Of a DNA stretch of 64,000 nt, positions 38,075 through 49,898 are shown piece after piece. The notes beneath the pieces were generated by a model. That model saw nothing but the letters and a program-made list of their open reading frames with translations. It made no database searches and was not told where the DNA came from. The translations under genes and the position numbers were made by a program. Position 1 is the stretch's first letter. Each line of letters begins with the position of its first letter. The DNA is taken from NCBI RefSeq assembly GCF_001625215.2, contig NC_030387.2:8522501-8586500 (forward strand). Direction: 5' to 3'. This DNA is from Daucus carota subsp. sativus. Its lineage: Eukaryota; Streptophyta; Magnoliopsida; Apiales; Apiaceae.

Positions 38075-38383
38075 ATGGAAGAAGAAATCAAATCGGAGTT
38101 CAAGAAGAGTGGCTTCACATTTGACAATGAAGAAGAGATACTTCAAAAATGTGAGTTTCTTTTATTACATGTGTGTGTGTGTGTTTTGATTTGTTATGAA
38201 TCTGACATTTTTGGGGGTGCAGGTCTTGCTTTTTGTATAAATTACAATCTGAGTCCTTGTGATCTTGTTTCTAGCTGGGATGTTTATTCACTTAATAGGT
38301 AATTTTATCACAACTCCTCATTTTTCAGCTGCTTTGTTTTCTCAAATTAACAGTCAGACAGTCAGTTGTAGTTGTAGACTTAG

Positions 38384-38431
<48 letters not shown>

Positions 38432-38607
38432 CCCTCCCTACCTCCCTCTCTCCCCCCTCCCTACCTCCCTCTCTCCCCCCTCCCTACCTCCCTCTCTCCC
38501 CCCCCTCTCTCTCCATCCCTCTCCCCCCTCCCCCTCTCTCTCTCTCGCTCCCTCCCTCTCTCTCCCTCCCTCCCTCCCTCCCTCTCTCTCTACCCCTCCC
38601 ACCTTCA

Positions 38608-38648
<41 letters not shown>

Positions 38649-41600
38649 CCTCTCTGTCTCTGTCTCTCTCCCCCTGTGTGTATGACTGATACGGGGTTTC
38701 AGGGTTTTCGTAAATTTCACCTGATTAGAATGAAATGGGACATTTTTGGCAGAAAGGAGAAAGAATTAGGGAAGCATAATGGTTTTTTGAATGTGTTATA
38801 TAGGGTGTTGGTCTTAGAAATACTGGAAGAAGGGGTGGAATGAATTGCGCCAAATTATTTCTTCTTTTTTTTGTTTTAGATGCTTTGCAGAAACTGATAA
38901 GAAATTTGATCTCAATTTTTTGACAGGCAGCTGGAACTGACTGTGCAAAATGCACATATGGATGCATTTTTGCAGCAACTGCAAAATGAACAGAAAGAGG
39001 CTATCATCAAGAAGGAGCCTGGATTGCATTTGTACTCTAATGATGTCAAGATGTGAGTATAACATACAGATTTTGATGTGTGTATCAATGTGTGTTCTGC
39101 TCATCTGCTTTAATTTACTTTATGGTTTTTGCAAGTGAGAAGCTGAAACAGAGAACCCTTAGTTCCACTTTGTCTCAAATGTTCAAATTACCATGTTTTT
39201 CCCTAATACATGGAACAACATGTCTGCGATGATAGGTGTGCCACGAAGATAATTTTTATAAATTTGTTTATAGTTAGACTTGTTATTCCGCAATTAATTG
39301 TATGTTACAAATTACACGAACAGTTTGAATACTGAAATTATATTCTATTTAGGATATTGAGTGATAAAGCTGAAGATATAGATGAAGTGGTCCCTGGGAC
39401 TCCGACAGAAAAATATGACACGGGTTTTCTGGGTCCTCTGGATTCAGCACACAAAACAAATGGGAGCATACTTCCCTCTGGAAAACCTGCAGATCTGGTG
39501 ACACCTTTTGGGCAACGAAAGAACAAATTTGTCGTCCAATCCACCATCAGTGACCTGCCCAATACAGATTCTATAAAGGAAGAACCGCATGACAATAATT
39601 CTGAGGATGACATCATAAAAAGAGTGCAACCCAGGAAACGGTGTTCGTTGCAAACTCATCATTCCAAGCCTGAAACAAGTTGTCGATTTATGTATGATAG
39701 AATTGAAGATAAGGTATTTTCATTAATTGACTAAATGAGCGTCAAACTTCTCATGTGTACAATACTAACTTCATTTCTGGTTATTCAGTTTAATTTTCTT
39801 GAAAATAGAATCATGAAGCATGCAAAGGCTTTTGCTGCTTCTGGAATCTACGAGGAACCAGTTGACCCAACTGTTGCTTCACAGGTAATATATCCATGTA
39901 TTTGGTACTTTTTGTAATCACTGCCAGTACATCAGGCATCTTAAGTTTATGCTTTAAGGTCATATTACTACAACTTATCCATTTTCTTCATATTTGAGAA
40001 TACTTTTGTCAGGTTCTAATATGCAGCAGTCTTATCATATTGTATATTACTAAAATCAACTAGGAACACTCTGACTAAAGTTCCATTTGAGAGCTTTATA
40101 TTCTTTTTCCTATCTTTCAGAAAAGTTTGTTTGCTATTGGTATGGTATGTTGTGAGGAAGAAGGTCGTCTAAAAGAGAAGCCCCTATTGCTACAAAGCAG
40201 GTACAGAACTTACATGCTAAGATTAGTGACTTCAATCCCTGGAATGTAATATCCCCAACCTCTTCTATTATTTCTGGACTGAGCTCATGGATAAAAGGAA
40301 CATTTTAAGGATCAAAACACCATGTTTAACAGTTTTGACATTCGAAGATAAAATACATCATGTGACCTTAATCTTTTGTGCCGCTAGGTCGCTGGAGCTA
40401 TTAATACTTGTTAAAGTAATGTAGACATCAGGTTTACTTGCTACCTTTATGAATTGATTTAAAATCAATTCCCAGAATCATCATTCCTAAATTTTTTCAC
40501 GAAAGTCAATCCTGATAGGAGTGTAGCCAGACCACTGATTGTTGCTCTAGGTTAGGATATGTAATCCTCCATGTTTATTATATGTTTGACATATTTGGTA
40601 AATATCCACATCTGCCAACTTTCTGACAGTGTTGAGCACTCTGGGGGGCAACGTGTCCGTCTTGACCTGCAAAAGCTGAGTCAGTTTTCTATCTTTCCTG
40701 GCCAGGCAAGTGACCAAATTAAAAACATGTGTATTAGATTTTATTTTTTCATTGGATAATCATAATTTTCAGGAAATATTATTCCAGATGTTGCTCTGCT
40801 GCAGGTTATAGGCATTAAAGGGGACAATCCAAGCGGACACTGTTTGATTGCATCAGAAATCATTGACCATGTTCCTTTACTAGATTCTAATGATGAGAAC
40901 TCTCAACCTTCAAAGAAGCAAGCTCTTGATAAGGACTTAATTCAAACTGATCTATCTCATGTGCAGTCAGAAATATCAGCGGTGGGTTATTTTGTTATTT
41001 GTATCATAATAATCTAAATATGTGGACTTCTCTTCATTTCAACTTGTTACTGTTTTACCATAGTGTTATCTGCATGTTGTTTGGTTGACTTTGAATATTA
41101 CTTTTAAGTCTTTACAGCTAGAGGAGAATAAGAGACAGTCTTTATAATAGAAGAAAATTGGTTCAGAACTCTCATTTGGGCCTGAGCTACATAAAAGTGT
41201 AAAAATATTTAAGGATACACCGAGTACTTTGTATCTTCATACAACACAATTGTTGATTGCACAATAGATTTAGCAATATAAACCTCAAACTTTATTCTCC
41301 ACAAATCCGTTGAGTAAAAAAATCTCACTTTGCATGATTTGTATATTTCTTAACAAGTGTAGAACAACCAATTCTGATGTACACAAATTCTTTTGTTATG
41401 TAGGCAAGTTTTAATCATATATAGATGTGAAGATGGTAACATGTCATAATAAGTAACCATTTATACATCCACAGAACATATTTCTTCGATAATTTATTGG
41501 ATTCTTCAACTCCCTGCTTCGATTGATTGGATAAATTTCGTTTGTCCTTTCCCCATAAACCGATAAGCAGGGACCTATAAACTACAAACATAATAAACAT

Positions 41601-44600
41601 ATACTCTAATGTTTCACCTGTCAGGGTTTCTATTTCAGGTCTCGCATTAAAGAAGATACCATTTGGACATTAATCCATCTTAAAATATGGTTGAATAGAA
41701 AGGCGCCTTAACATAAGCAATTGTGTTACCAAATCACTTTTAGTGTACATCATAATTATTTGTTCTAAATTCTTGATTATTTGTGCGAGGGGCCTGTATG
41801 GACAGAAAAAACTATTATGCCATAACCATAAATCAGAGTAGGTGCGCTTGTATGTTTGAGGAGTATGACAATAAGTAGCACCTGTAGCAGTCAATGTTTT
41901 GCTTTTTCATACCCCCTCCGTCCCATAATACTTTTCATGTTTTCCTTTATCACGCTTGCCAACACACACTTTTGATCGTTATTATCTTTAATTTCGTATT
42001 AGTATTAAATATAAAACTTCATCGTATTACGGTACTCGTAAATACGAATCCAAGAAGATCACTCATGAATATTTTTAATCTTATAGATTAGACGTAAATT
42101 AGTAATTTATCTCATGTTATGAACAGTACCGACATATCAAACGAGTGAAGTAAATAGAAACAGAGGGAGTAGTTTAGAACCAATTTTCTTCTGCTACATA
42201 TACATCTCTTCTAATTTTAATTTTAGTTAACTTTACTAAACCACAGTAACTAATTGTCATTTTATCTAATTTTATTATATTGTTGCCGCTTCAAGTATGG
42301 TCTTACAATATAATATGGTCACGGCATCATCCACCTTCAATTTAGTTAAAACAAAAACAAAAACTGCATATCACCTCCAACATGTGAGACCATTTTTCAT
42401 TGATGGAATGTGTTGAACAGTTAATTGCAGGAGGTCCTTTTACCACAACTGATAACTTGATGTTTGAGCCTCTAACTGAGTTACTTGCATATGCACGGAG
42501 AAAGCAGCCTCAGTTGCTTATACTGGTATTAGCTTAACAGCTCTTATAATATAATCTTCTTCAACTCATTCTGGCTATACTATGATAGTAAATCAGTATC
42601 TAAATTCAGATTTTTGGCAGCTTGGACCCTTTATTGATTCGGAACATCCTGAAATCAAGAAGGGAACTGTAAATCGGACCTTTGATGAACTTTTTCATCA
42701 TGAGATTCTTAAAAGGGTATATATTACCTCAGCTTTTTGCTGCTCTATTTTTTTTACCTTTGTTGATTTTCTTATATTGTAAACGTTTGCTGTCTTTTGC
42801 TTCCCAGATTCAAGATCATGTGGAGTATATGGGTTCAGCAGCAAGGGTGATTCTAGTGCCATCCATACGTGATGCTAGCCATGATTTCGTTTTTCCTCAG
42901 GTAATTACTGCTGGTCTGTGTATATACTTACATATTTAGTTGGCTCAAGTTATTAAATAATATGAATTTTGTCCATTAGCAATAGAGCATTAGTAGTTAG
43001 TACTCAATAGCAATGCTCACAGTTTATATTTCGGTTTTGCAGCCTCCTTTCAGTATACATCCGCCTGACCTTAAAGATCAGGTACATAATATTTTATCTA
43101 TATCAGAGGTCCTATGAGTCATCTCTGTCCTAATTCTCTTCCTAATATTGTTGTTAGTTAGCCAGTGAACTTACTGATATCACATGTTTTTAACCAGATA
43201 ACCAGCATCACAAATCCTGGAACTTTTTCTGCTAATGAGGTAAACACCTATTGACCTGTAAACACCATAGTCTTTCTTATTTTGATCTTTCCTTTGTGTA
43301 GTCTCTACCAGTGACATCAAGATGCAACTACATTCAATATCTTCAATTTGTCATATATGACCTAGTTACATACTTTTGGAGACCTACTAAGAGCATCTCT
43401 AAGAGTCTTCAAGTCGGCTCTTTATATAGCTCCTAGCAAGTTAGTACATTGTTAAGAGTGTCAACTCCAACAGTACTCTTTATACTCATTCTCTAATTTA
43501 AATTTTATTAATATGTGAACTAAAAGAGAGGGAAAAGTGGTGGATAAATAGAAGGGAATGAAATTTTTAAATAAAAATGAGTTAAGAGCCATGTGGAGGC
43601 TCCTAACTCCAAGAGCCTTTCTATATTGGCTCTTAACTTGAAATTTGAAGAAAAAGTGAAAGGAAGTTGCTCCAAGAGATTCTTAGTGGCTCTTTAAATC
43701 CCTCTTCTCTCTCCTCTCTTATGAAGAGCTCTTACACATTCTTAACTAATATTATATGATATATTCTCTATCTCACTACTTTGTTTTTGTACTCCAACGA
43801 ATGCACATTATGTTTAATAATAAAAATATTTAGTAAAGAGTGAATGTGAAGAGTATTGTTGGAGATGGACACACATTAAACTACTAAGAGCCAATGTTTT
43901 TATAATAATTTTAAAAATGTGAGTTAAGAGCCTTTTGGAGATGCTCTAAAAGAGAGGAGAGAGGAGAGGCTCTTAAGTTTATAAGAGCTTCTAAACGTCT
44001 CTTGGAGCTCTATTGCTCTTTATTTTTCTATTTAAGAGCTCATATAGGGAGCCTCTTGGAGATGCTCTAATGTTTCTTTGCTGAGTTGGACTGCAATTTT
44101 TTGCTAACCTGATGGCATCATACAAAAGATAGTAGGAAGTATCTTTTATCTGCAATGCATAGAAATATACTAGTTCAAAATTTTAGATCTGGTTGCATTA
44201 CTTGAATACACACACACACACAAATGTATATTGGTATGATTCATTCCATTTGCAAATATACTTCGTGGTAATTGCTTTGCTACCATTTGTATGTGTAGCT
44301 TCCAAATTGTGTCATATGGGGCTTCATAAAATGATTTTTGTTTGAGGTGTTTAATGTATGTAGTGTGCATTTAATTTTTATGATATAGGAAGAGGAAGCA
44401 CTAAGAAAGTTAAATATATCAATGTTTAACATATCAGGTCAAGGTAGCTTGCTGCACTGTTGATATAATTAAGCAGCTTAGCGGAGAGGAGATCTCACGA
44501 AATGCTGCTGGTGGATCAAAGCATCGGATGTCTACACTTGCAAACCATATTTTGTGTCAACGCAGGCATGTATAAAATATTCACATTTGTTCAGGATTTT

Positions 44601-45340
44601 CTTTTGGTTGTTATCAAATAGGTTCAGCTGACATGATTGGTTTTAATCCTTTGCATGTATCTCTTACACTTTCCCAAAACAGTTTCTATCCTCTGTATCC
44701 ACCAGCAGAAGGCATTCCCCTGGATTTTTCACTTGCTCCAGAAGCTCTTGAAATCTCTTCCATTCCAGATATTCTCATCCTCCCTTCAGACTTGACTCAT
44801 TTTGTGAAGGTAAGAGTGGATCCCTTATTAATGAGCTAAATGCAGAGTGGTTGCCGAAGTTTATCCGTTTTTGCATTTTAGTGGTCAGAATTTCAATGTT
44901 ACAAATTGGTGGCCACTAATCTTTTTTTCTTAAAAAAGTGGCTCTTGACCACGTTTTTGATGAATCAAAACAATATATGGCCACCCTATTACAAATTTGA
45001 CCACCAAAAATGGAAAAATAGATAAAATTTGGCTACTAATTTGCATTAAACTTATTATTTCTTGAAACCTTTTTAACTCACTAAAGCAAATGCCGGTTTT
45101 TGTAAAAGCCTTTTGTTCTCACTTTCATACATAAACTTTCTAAATTGGATAGACATTTATTATACTAAACATCTAACCTGTGTTCAGGTTGTGTCGGTGG
45201 GAGGCGAAGGAGAAGCGCAAAAGAAGTGTCTATGTGTTAATCCAGGAAGACTAGCAAGAGGTGAAGGAGGGGGTTTCTTTGTGGAGCTTAACTACCACGG
45301 AAGCCCTGAGTCAGCAACTGCTTCTGTAATCCGCATATAG
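38075..45340 (+). CDS. POLA2: DNA polymerase alpha subunit B (primase complex)
   Basis: Non-catalytic scaffold of the DNA polymerase alpha-primase complex that starts lagging-strand fragments in the nucleus. Sixteen exons: 38075-38150, 38223-38298, 38927-39052, 39353-39713, 39789-39884, 40121-40200, 40630-40705, 40805-40981, 42421-42525, 42621-42716, 42808-42900, 43043-43081, 43198-43239, 44438-44565, 44683-44809, 45188-45340; 616 aa, near the ~620 of the Arabidopsis protein. N-terminal helical part (1-~90), an acidic linker (EEPHDNNSEDD), the OB-type region (VIGIKGDNPSGHCLIAS), and the inactive phosphoesterase-like domain with GGPFTTTDNLMFEPL (~360), GPFIDSEHPEI, VPSIRDASHDFVFPQPPF and NPGTFSANE (~475). 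Introns 7 and 14 are GC-AG. Intron 2 holds a long CT tract; introns 8 and 13 hold MITEs. Looks intact. Confidence 0.95.
38387..38682 (+). repeat. Polypyrimidine (CT/CCCT) tract in POLA2 intron 2
   Basis: Nearly 300 bp of almost pure C and T on the sense strand: a (CT)n run, then about three units of a CCCCCCTCCCTACCTCCCTCT phrase, more CCCT repeats, and a second (CT)n run. It starts about 90 bp after the donor. The apparent ORFs across it (Ser/Leu/Pro on +, Arg/Glu on -) are translation artefacts of the repeat. Confidence 0.9.
40706..40804 (+). other. GC-AG intron 7 of POLA2
   Basis: The exon ends FPGQ at CCAG/GCAAGT, a strong GC donor that otherwise fully matches the consensus. The next exon opens VIGIKG after CTGCAG. 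The conserved FPGQV(V/I)G motif spans the junction and fixes it. Confidence 0.85.
41912..42169. mobile_element. Stowaway-type MITE in POLA2 intron 8
   Basis: Starts CCCCCTCCGTCCCATAATAC and ends AACAGAGGGAG, with TA at 41910-41911 and 42170-42171. It accounts for part of the 1.44-kb intron. Confidence 0.7.
43391..44067. mobile_element. PIF/Harbinger-type MITE in POLA2 intron 13
   Basis: Termini GAGCATCTCTAAGAG and CTCTTGGAGATGCTC are inverted partners, and TAA duplicates flank them (43388-43390, 44068-44070). Another element is nested at 43455-43875, and internal copies of the terminus (GGAGATGCTC near 43938) suggest more rearrangement. Non-coding. Confidence 0.75.
43455..43875. mobile_element. 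Nested MITE inside the intron 13 MITE
   Basis: Ends read GTGTCAACTCCAACAGTACTC on the left and, inverted, GTGTCCATCTCCAACAATAC on the right, with TTA at 43452-43454 and 43876-43878. Same TNA-target class as its host element. Confidence 0.55.
44566..44682 (+). other. GC-AG intron 14 of POLA2
   Basis: The exon ends ILCQR plus AG at CGCAG/GCATGT, and the next exon starts T TTC TAT after AAACAG to give the conserved SFYPLYPPA. Using the nearby GT at 44570 instead would put the rest out of frame. Confidence 0.75.
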
Positions 45341-47462
45341 GTATGGAAGAAAGAAAAGCCGATACAAGCTACCCTATCTTCTTTGTGTAAAAACAAGAGG
45401 AAGTGACAGATGAGTTATTCTTTCCCTTATTTTGTTCCATGAATGGTTTGCTTATAGTTTAGGCCCTTGTAAATCTACAGCTTTATAATATGGATTATGG
45501 AATACTACTTGTACTCGTTATTTGAATCACCTCCTTAATTTTATTGATATGTTTATAGAATTTTATCCATGTATTTGTAATCTGTATTTGCCAAAAGTGG
45601 CTGCACTCTCAAAGAAGTCGCAGCTAGGAATTGTAACATTAGCAGCACACCTTCTGTAAGCAGAAATCCTCTAGTACTTGCGGTATAAGATATATAAAAC
45701 AGCAGAGGCAAGAAGTCGTACTACTTTTAGCAGGCATCTCAGATTTTCTATATCCAGCAAGTGTTCCGATGCAAGAAATGGACAGACTACAATCCTTTTG
45801 TTCGCAATGCTGTGTCAAGTAGCATGTATCAGAACCTGCTATAAGCAGAGTCACCAAAATGCTAAAAGCTTGTTGCCCGGGATTTAAGTCATTTTCGACT
45901 TCAAGTAGGGGCTCTAAGTTACAAGTGGAATTTTATGAGGTAGATATGTTAAACTTGAACAACTTGATGCGTTAGCCGAAGCTCTGTGTTTAAATCCCAG
46001 TTAATGAATAACATAAAGATTAAAATGGTTTATACCGGATAAATGGGCCTCGATGCCGGCCCAACTGGTTTGAATGTAAAGCCCAAAGAACACAAAGTCA
46101 TGGGAATTGAGGAGCTTGGCCCAGCCAAGTGGATCGGTAGTCAGTGTCAAAGCAGCTGTGATTTTAACTTTATAAGTACAATCACACATATGTGTCAATC
46201 ATATCACCTTTTTGCCTTTTTCGCATGTACATCGAAAATGAACCCAAGCCCAACCAATACACTTTCCACTAATTATTTCTTTTTATTTTATTACCTTACT
46301 TTTTGGATTATTAAGATGCTCTGTTTTGTTTTCCTACAAATTTTATTTAAATATGTTCGTCTATTTACCCCGCGCCTGCTTTCACTCATTCAATTTACGA
46401 AAAATTTTAAGAGATGTTTGTTTACTTTAATTTCTTGATATCAAATTTTAGTATACGACATACTTTTCTACGACTGAAATGTGACAATTAAACTCATTGT
46501 GGACTCGATAAAAAGTCCTCGTAATTGAGTCTCCGGTGATCTTTTTTATTAATTAGAAAATTTGATCAATTAACAAAATATACTGTATCATTCTCGGTAT
46601 ACTAAAAATACTGTGTATTCATTATTGACAAATCAATAATATTAAAAATTTATAATTATCAATTCATAGAGATCTAATTGTCTAATTATGTAATTGTGAA
46701 TCATAACATTTCATTCTATGTGACAAGAATGAAGATGGAAAAAGTGAAAAAAAATCTTGGGTCCCTAACTAAATGGATTGGTATTTTCGTACAATTTCTT
46801 TTTCAAAGAAGAGAATATAGATATATATGATATAAACGTCAGATAAAATCTAAGGAAAATCTTGTAGGTCAATTGTTTTTGAAAATAGAAAGAATTGTTT
46901 AGAAGGCAAGCTCAGTCTACCCTTTTTATTACATACCTATAAAGCTGTTAGTACTACTACATTAAAAAATTGAAACATAAAAACCTATGTCAATCTCCAA
47001 CCTAAAATTGACTAGTTTGTACGCATCCCTTTTTTGTTTTATAATTAATTAAGGACCATGAGTAACCCTTAACTTTTGTAGTTTGCACACTATCACAAAC
47101 TTTTCAAATTTTAAGAAGTTAATATCTGAAATACAAAAATCTCAACAATTTTAAGTGTCACAGAAAATATAAAAATAAACATTTACGTAAAAGAGTATTC
47201 ACACCGTCCCACTGGATTTTTTATGGTTTTCTTTCTGAACGTCTCATTTATTTCTTTACATTATAACACTTTTCACAAATAATAAAATTTTATAGTATTT
47301 AACTCAATCTCACCCACTACTTTAATCTACTTTTTCAAATCAATTTATTAGAAATCGACAGTCCCACCACTTTCTCCACTTTTCTTACCGTTTCTTATGA
47401 TATCATAATTTAGTTTCTATTTTTCCAAAATGAAGTTACAATTTTTTTAATAAAATATTATA
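45341..47462. other. Intergenic downstream of POLA2, no gene seen
   Basis: Short ORFs only (for example 46043-46438), with no family match by eye. A degraded Stowaway-like stretch (CACCGTCCCACTGGATTTTT) begins near 47201. Confidence 0.4.
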
Positions 47463-47715
47463 CTCCCTCCGTCCTCCTCAATAGTGTTTACATTGGGGGA
47501 CGGGGTCTTGACACACATTTTAATACTCTCATAAAATATGATTTGATAAATTATTTTGTATTTTTTTTTCTTCTGAATAAAAATTTATTGTCTTAACTTT
47601 TACACAAAAAAGAAAAATTTCAAAAAAAAAGTTATGGAACTATATTTTATATGCGTTTTAAATTTGTGTCAAGTAATGAAAAAAATATATAAAAAAAATG
47701 AAAAGGAGAGAGGGG
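47463..47715. mobile_element. Stowaway-type MITE
   Basis: Begins CTCCCTCCGTCCTCCTCAAT and ends GGAGAGAGGGG, with TA at 47461-47462 and 47716-47717. Interior has AGAAAAATTTCAAAAAAAAAG-type palindromic AT stretches. Confidence 0.65.
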
Positions 47716-49160
47716 TAACAATTACACATGAAAAAACAGGCTTACAACTTCGTATGTAACCTTAATCAAATTTACCTATTTTTTGAATTATTGATATTCT
47801 TTAATGGTTTTTATCAGAATCCATGATCCAAGCTGAATTCTGAAATACGGACAACCCATATCATCTTAATCCCGGTATTGACATGCTGCAGGAAAAACAG
47901 AAAATATACTAGTGTTATGAATTGAAAAAAAAAATGTAGAGAGAAGTGATGAAAAAAATAAGGATGATAATCGGGTTGGTTGTTTCGGATATGACATGAT
48001 TCATATTTAAATCTGAATATTTTACCCATATCAATCGACGGATTTTGGATCAAATTCGGGTATATTCGAAATCCAAAGTTTTCGGATTAGATATTCGAAT
48101 ACTAACTACTAAATGTGAATCAAATACGAACAATCAGATCTATATGACTATATGACATCACACCATCATAAATGTAATTATCCATCCAGACACACTCTCG
48201 ACCTAACTTTGGATAATTATGGTTCTACTATATAACCGGTCTGTATATTTTAATAAAATTTCAACATTTATTTGGAGGATGAATGATTAATCATTATTTT
48301 TTGACATATCAAATACATATATGATGAATAATGAGATTGATATATTAATTTCTTGAATATGTACAGGTGTTCTCTACTTTTAACTATGTATAAGGTGTTT
48401 TTGCACAGAATGTGACTCATATTTAGTATATATTTTCAAGTTTGAGGATTTTAATCATATTTGAATCAAATCGGATATCGGATCGGTAAATATTCTATCC
48501 AAATCAAAAAAATCCCGGATAAGAAATAAATTCGAATTCAAAACCGAAATATCGAATTTGATAAATTCAAAATTTTGACTTTCGACGGGAACACCGTCGA
48601 ATCAGATCATTTTGGAAAAATACAAAAGGCGGCAGTTAATAGTGAAAGTACGCGTGATAAGCAAAGTCCCCGCCGTAATAAGGCTAATAAACAGAATAAA
48701 AGCCACCTAATTACAAACAAAACATTCCTTATCTACGTCAAACCCCTTCTCTTTTATCAAAACTCCAGCTTGTCACCTCCTGTGCTGTAATAATCCATCC
48801 CTCCCTTCACTTTAATAATAAAGTAATCATTTATACTAATCGCCAGCTAACACACCCTCTCAAAATAATTCTCGAATTTATCCTCGAATATGATACAATG
48901 ATTTATAACATTATTTATGTACATGGATTATTTATTTTCAACATACATAATTAATCATTTTTATTAACTAAGTTATAGAAAACTGATTCCAGATATTTAA
49001 TATTTTGTATAAAAGAAAAGAATTAAAAATACATATATCTTCATCTGAGCAAAGAGAAAATGGAAGCTTGCGGATGAGGGAAGAAACAAACAAACAAAGT
49101 CTGACCAATTTAAGCTTTAACCCCCCCACCCCTTCTGCTCTAATTCTTGCTGCTACATTC
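47716..49160. other. Intergenic, no gene seen
   Basis: Two AT-rich blocks (47960-48120 and 48430-48570) are rich in GGAT, CGAAT and CGGAT phrases on both strands and loosely mirror each other. They may be ends of an unidentified element. No coding exon seen. Confidence 0.35.
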
Positions 49161-49163
49161 ACT

Positions 49164-49170
49164 TTATATA
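49164..49170 (+). promoter_or_regulatory. Candidate TATA box of the Ser/Pro-rich protein gene
   Basis: TTATATA, followed about 30 bp later by pyrimidine-rich sequence suited to a start site near 49195. A 5' UTR of about 170 nt would then end at the donor G/GTAAGT (49366/49367), with the untranslated intron running to the AG at 49806. Confidence 0.5.
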
Positions 49171-49898
49171 CTTACATCTCTCTGTGTGTAGAGCTGTGTT
49201 CATATTGCAAGAAAGGGATAGGTGTTTCTTGTTGATCTCAAGCATACCCAACTGGAATGCCAGCAGATCTGACCCATTCATTGTGTTTTTGCATCGTTTG
49301 CTTCAAGTTTTAATCTTGGGGTTTGGCTTCAGGTGCTTGGCTTGGCTTTGTTTGACTTTGTGTTTGGTAAGTCAATGAGATTTTGGGTTCTTTTTTTTTT
49401 TTGATGAATTCTGTGTGTGTGTGTGAGTGTGGTTTGATGTGAATTGGAGGGTGGTTGTGTGTGGTTTTTGTAAAGATTGGATCTTTGGGTGGTGGGGGTT
49501 TGATTGTAGTGGAAAAGGTGGGATCTTGAATCTTTGTTGGTTCAAGAAAATGGGAATTGGGTTGTGTTAACTGTGCCATTCGTTGCGAGTTTCGTATTTA
49601 TGGAGTTGGTTCTGATGTTATAATTTTATGAATTGTGAGCAGAATTTGGATACATTAGTCTTGAAACTTTGGTTCAGTAGTATACCTGTATGAATGGTGT
49701 TAGTAATGTGTACTTTTTTAAGTTAGAAACTGTGTTTTTTTAATTCTACAGTGTTTGATCCTGATAGGTTAATTTTGTTGGGAGTCTGACAATTTTGTGG
49801 TTTCAGTGGTGTGCAGTTGGAGTTTGGGCTGTGGTCAGTTAAGTTCGATGAGAGTGAAACTGGTTTGAAGTTCTTTGTGGAAAATTTAGTTGGCGGAG

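Noticed and set aside
38259..38843. 194-aa Ser/Leu/Pro-rich ORF and an Arg/Glu-rich ORF opposite
   Set aside because: Both are translations of the CT repeat in POLA2 intron 2; exon 2 and exon 3 of POLA2 join cleanly across it.
46043..46438. 131-aa ORF
   Set aside because: Hydrophobic, random-looking, no homologue recognised, no splice or promoter context.
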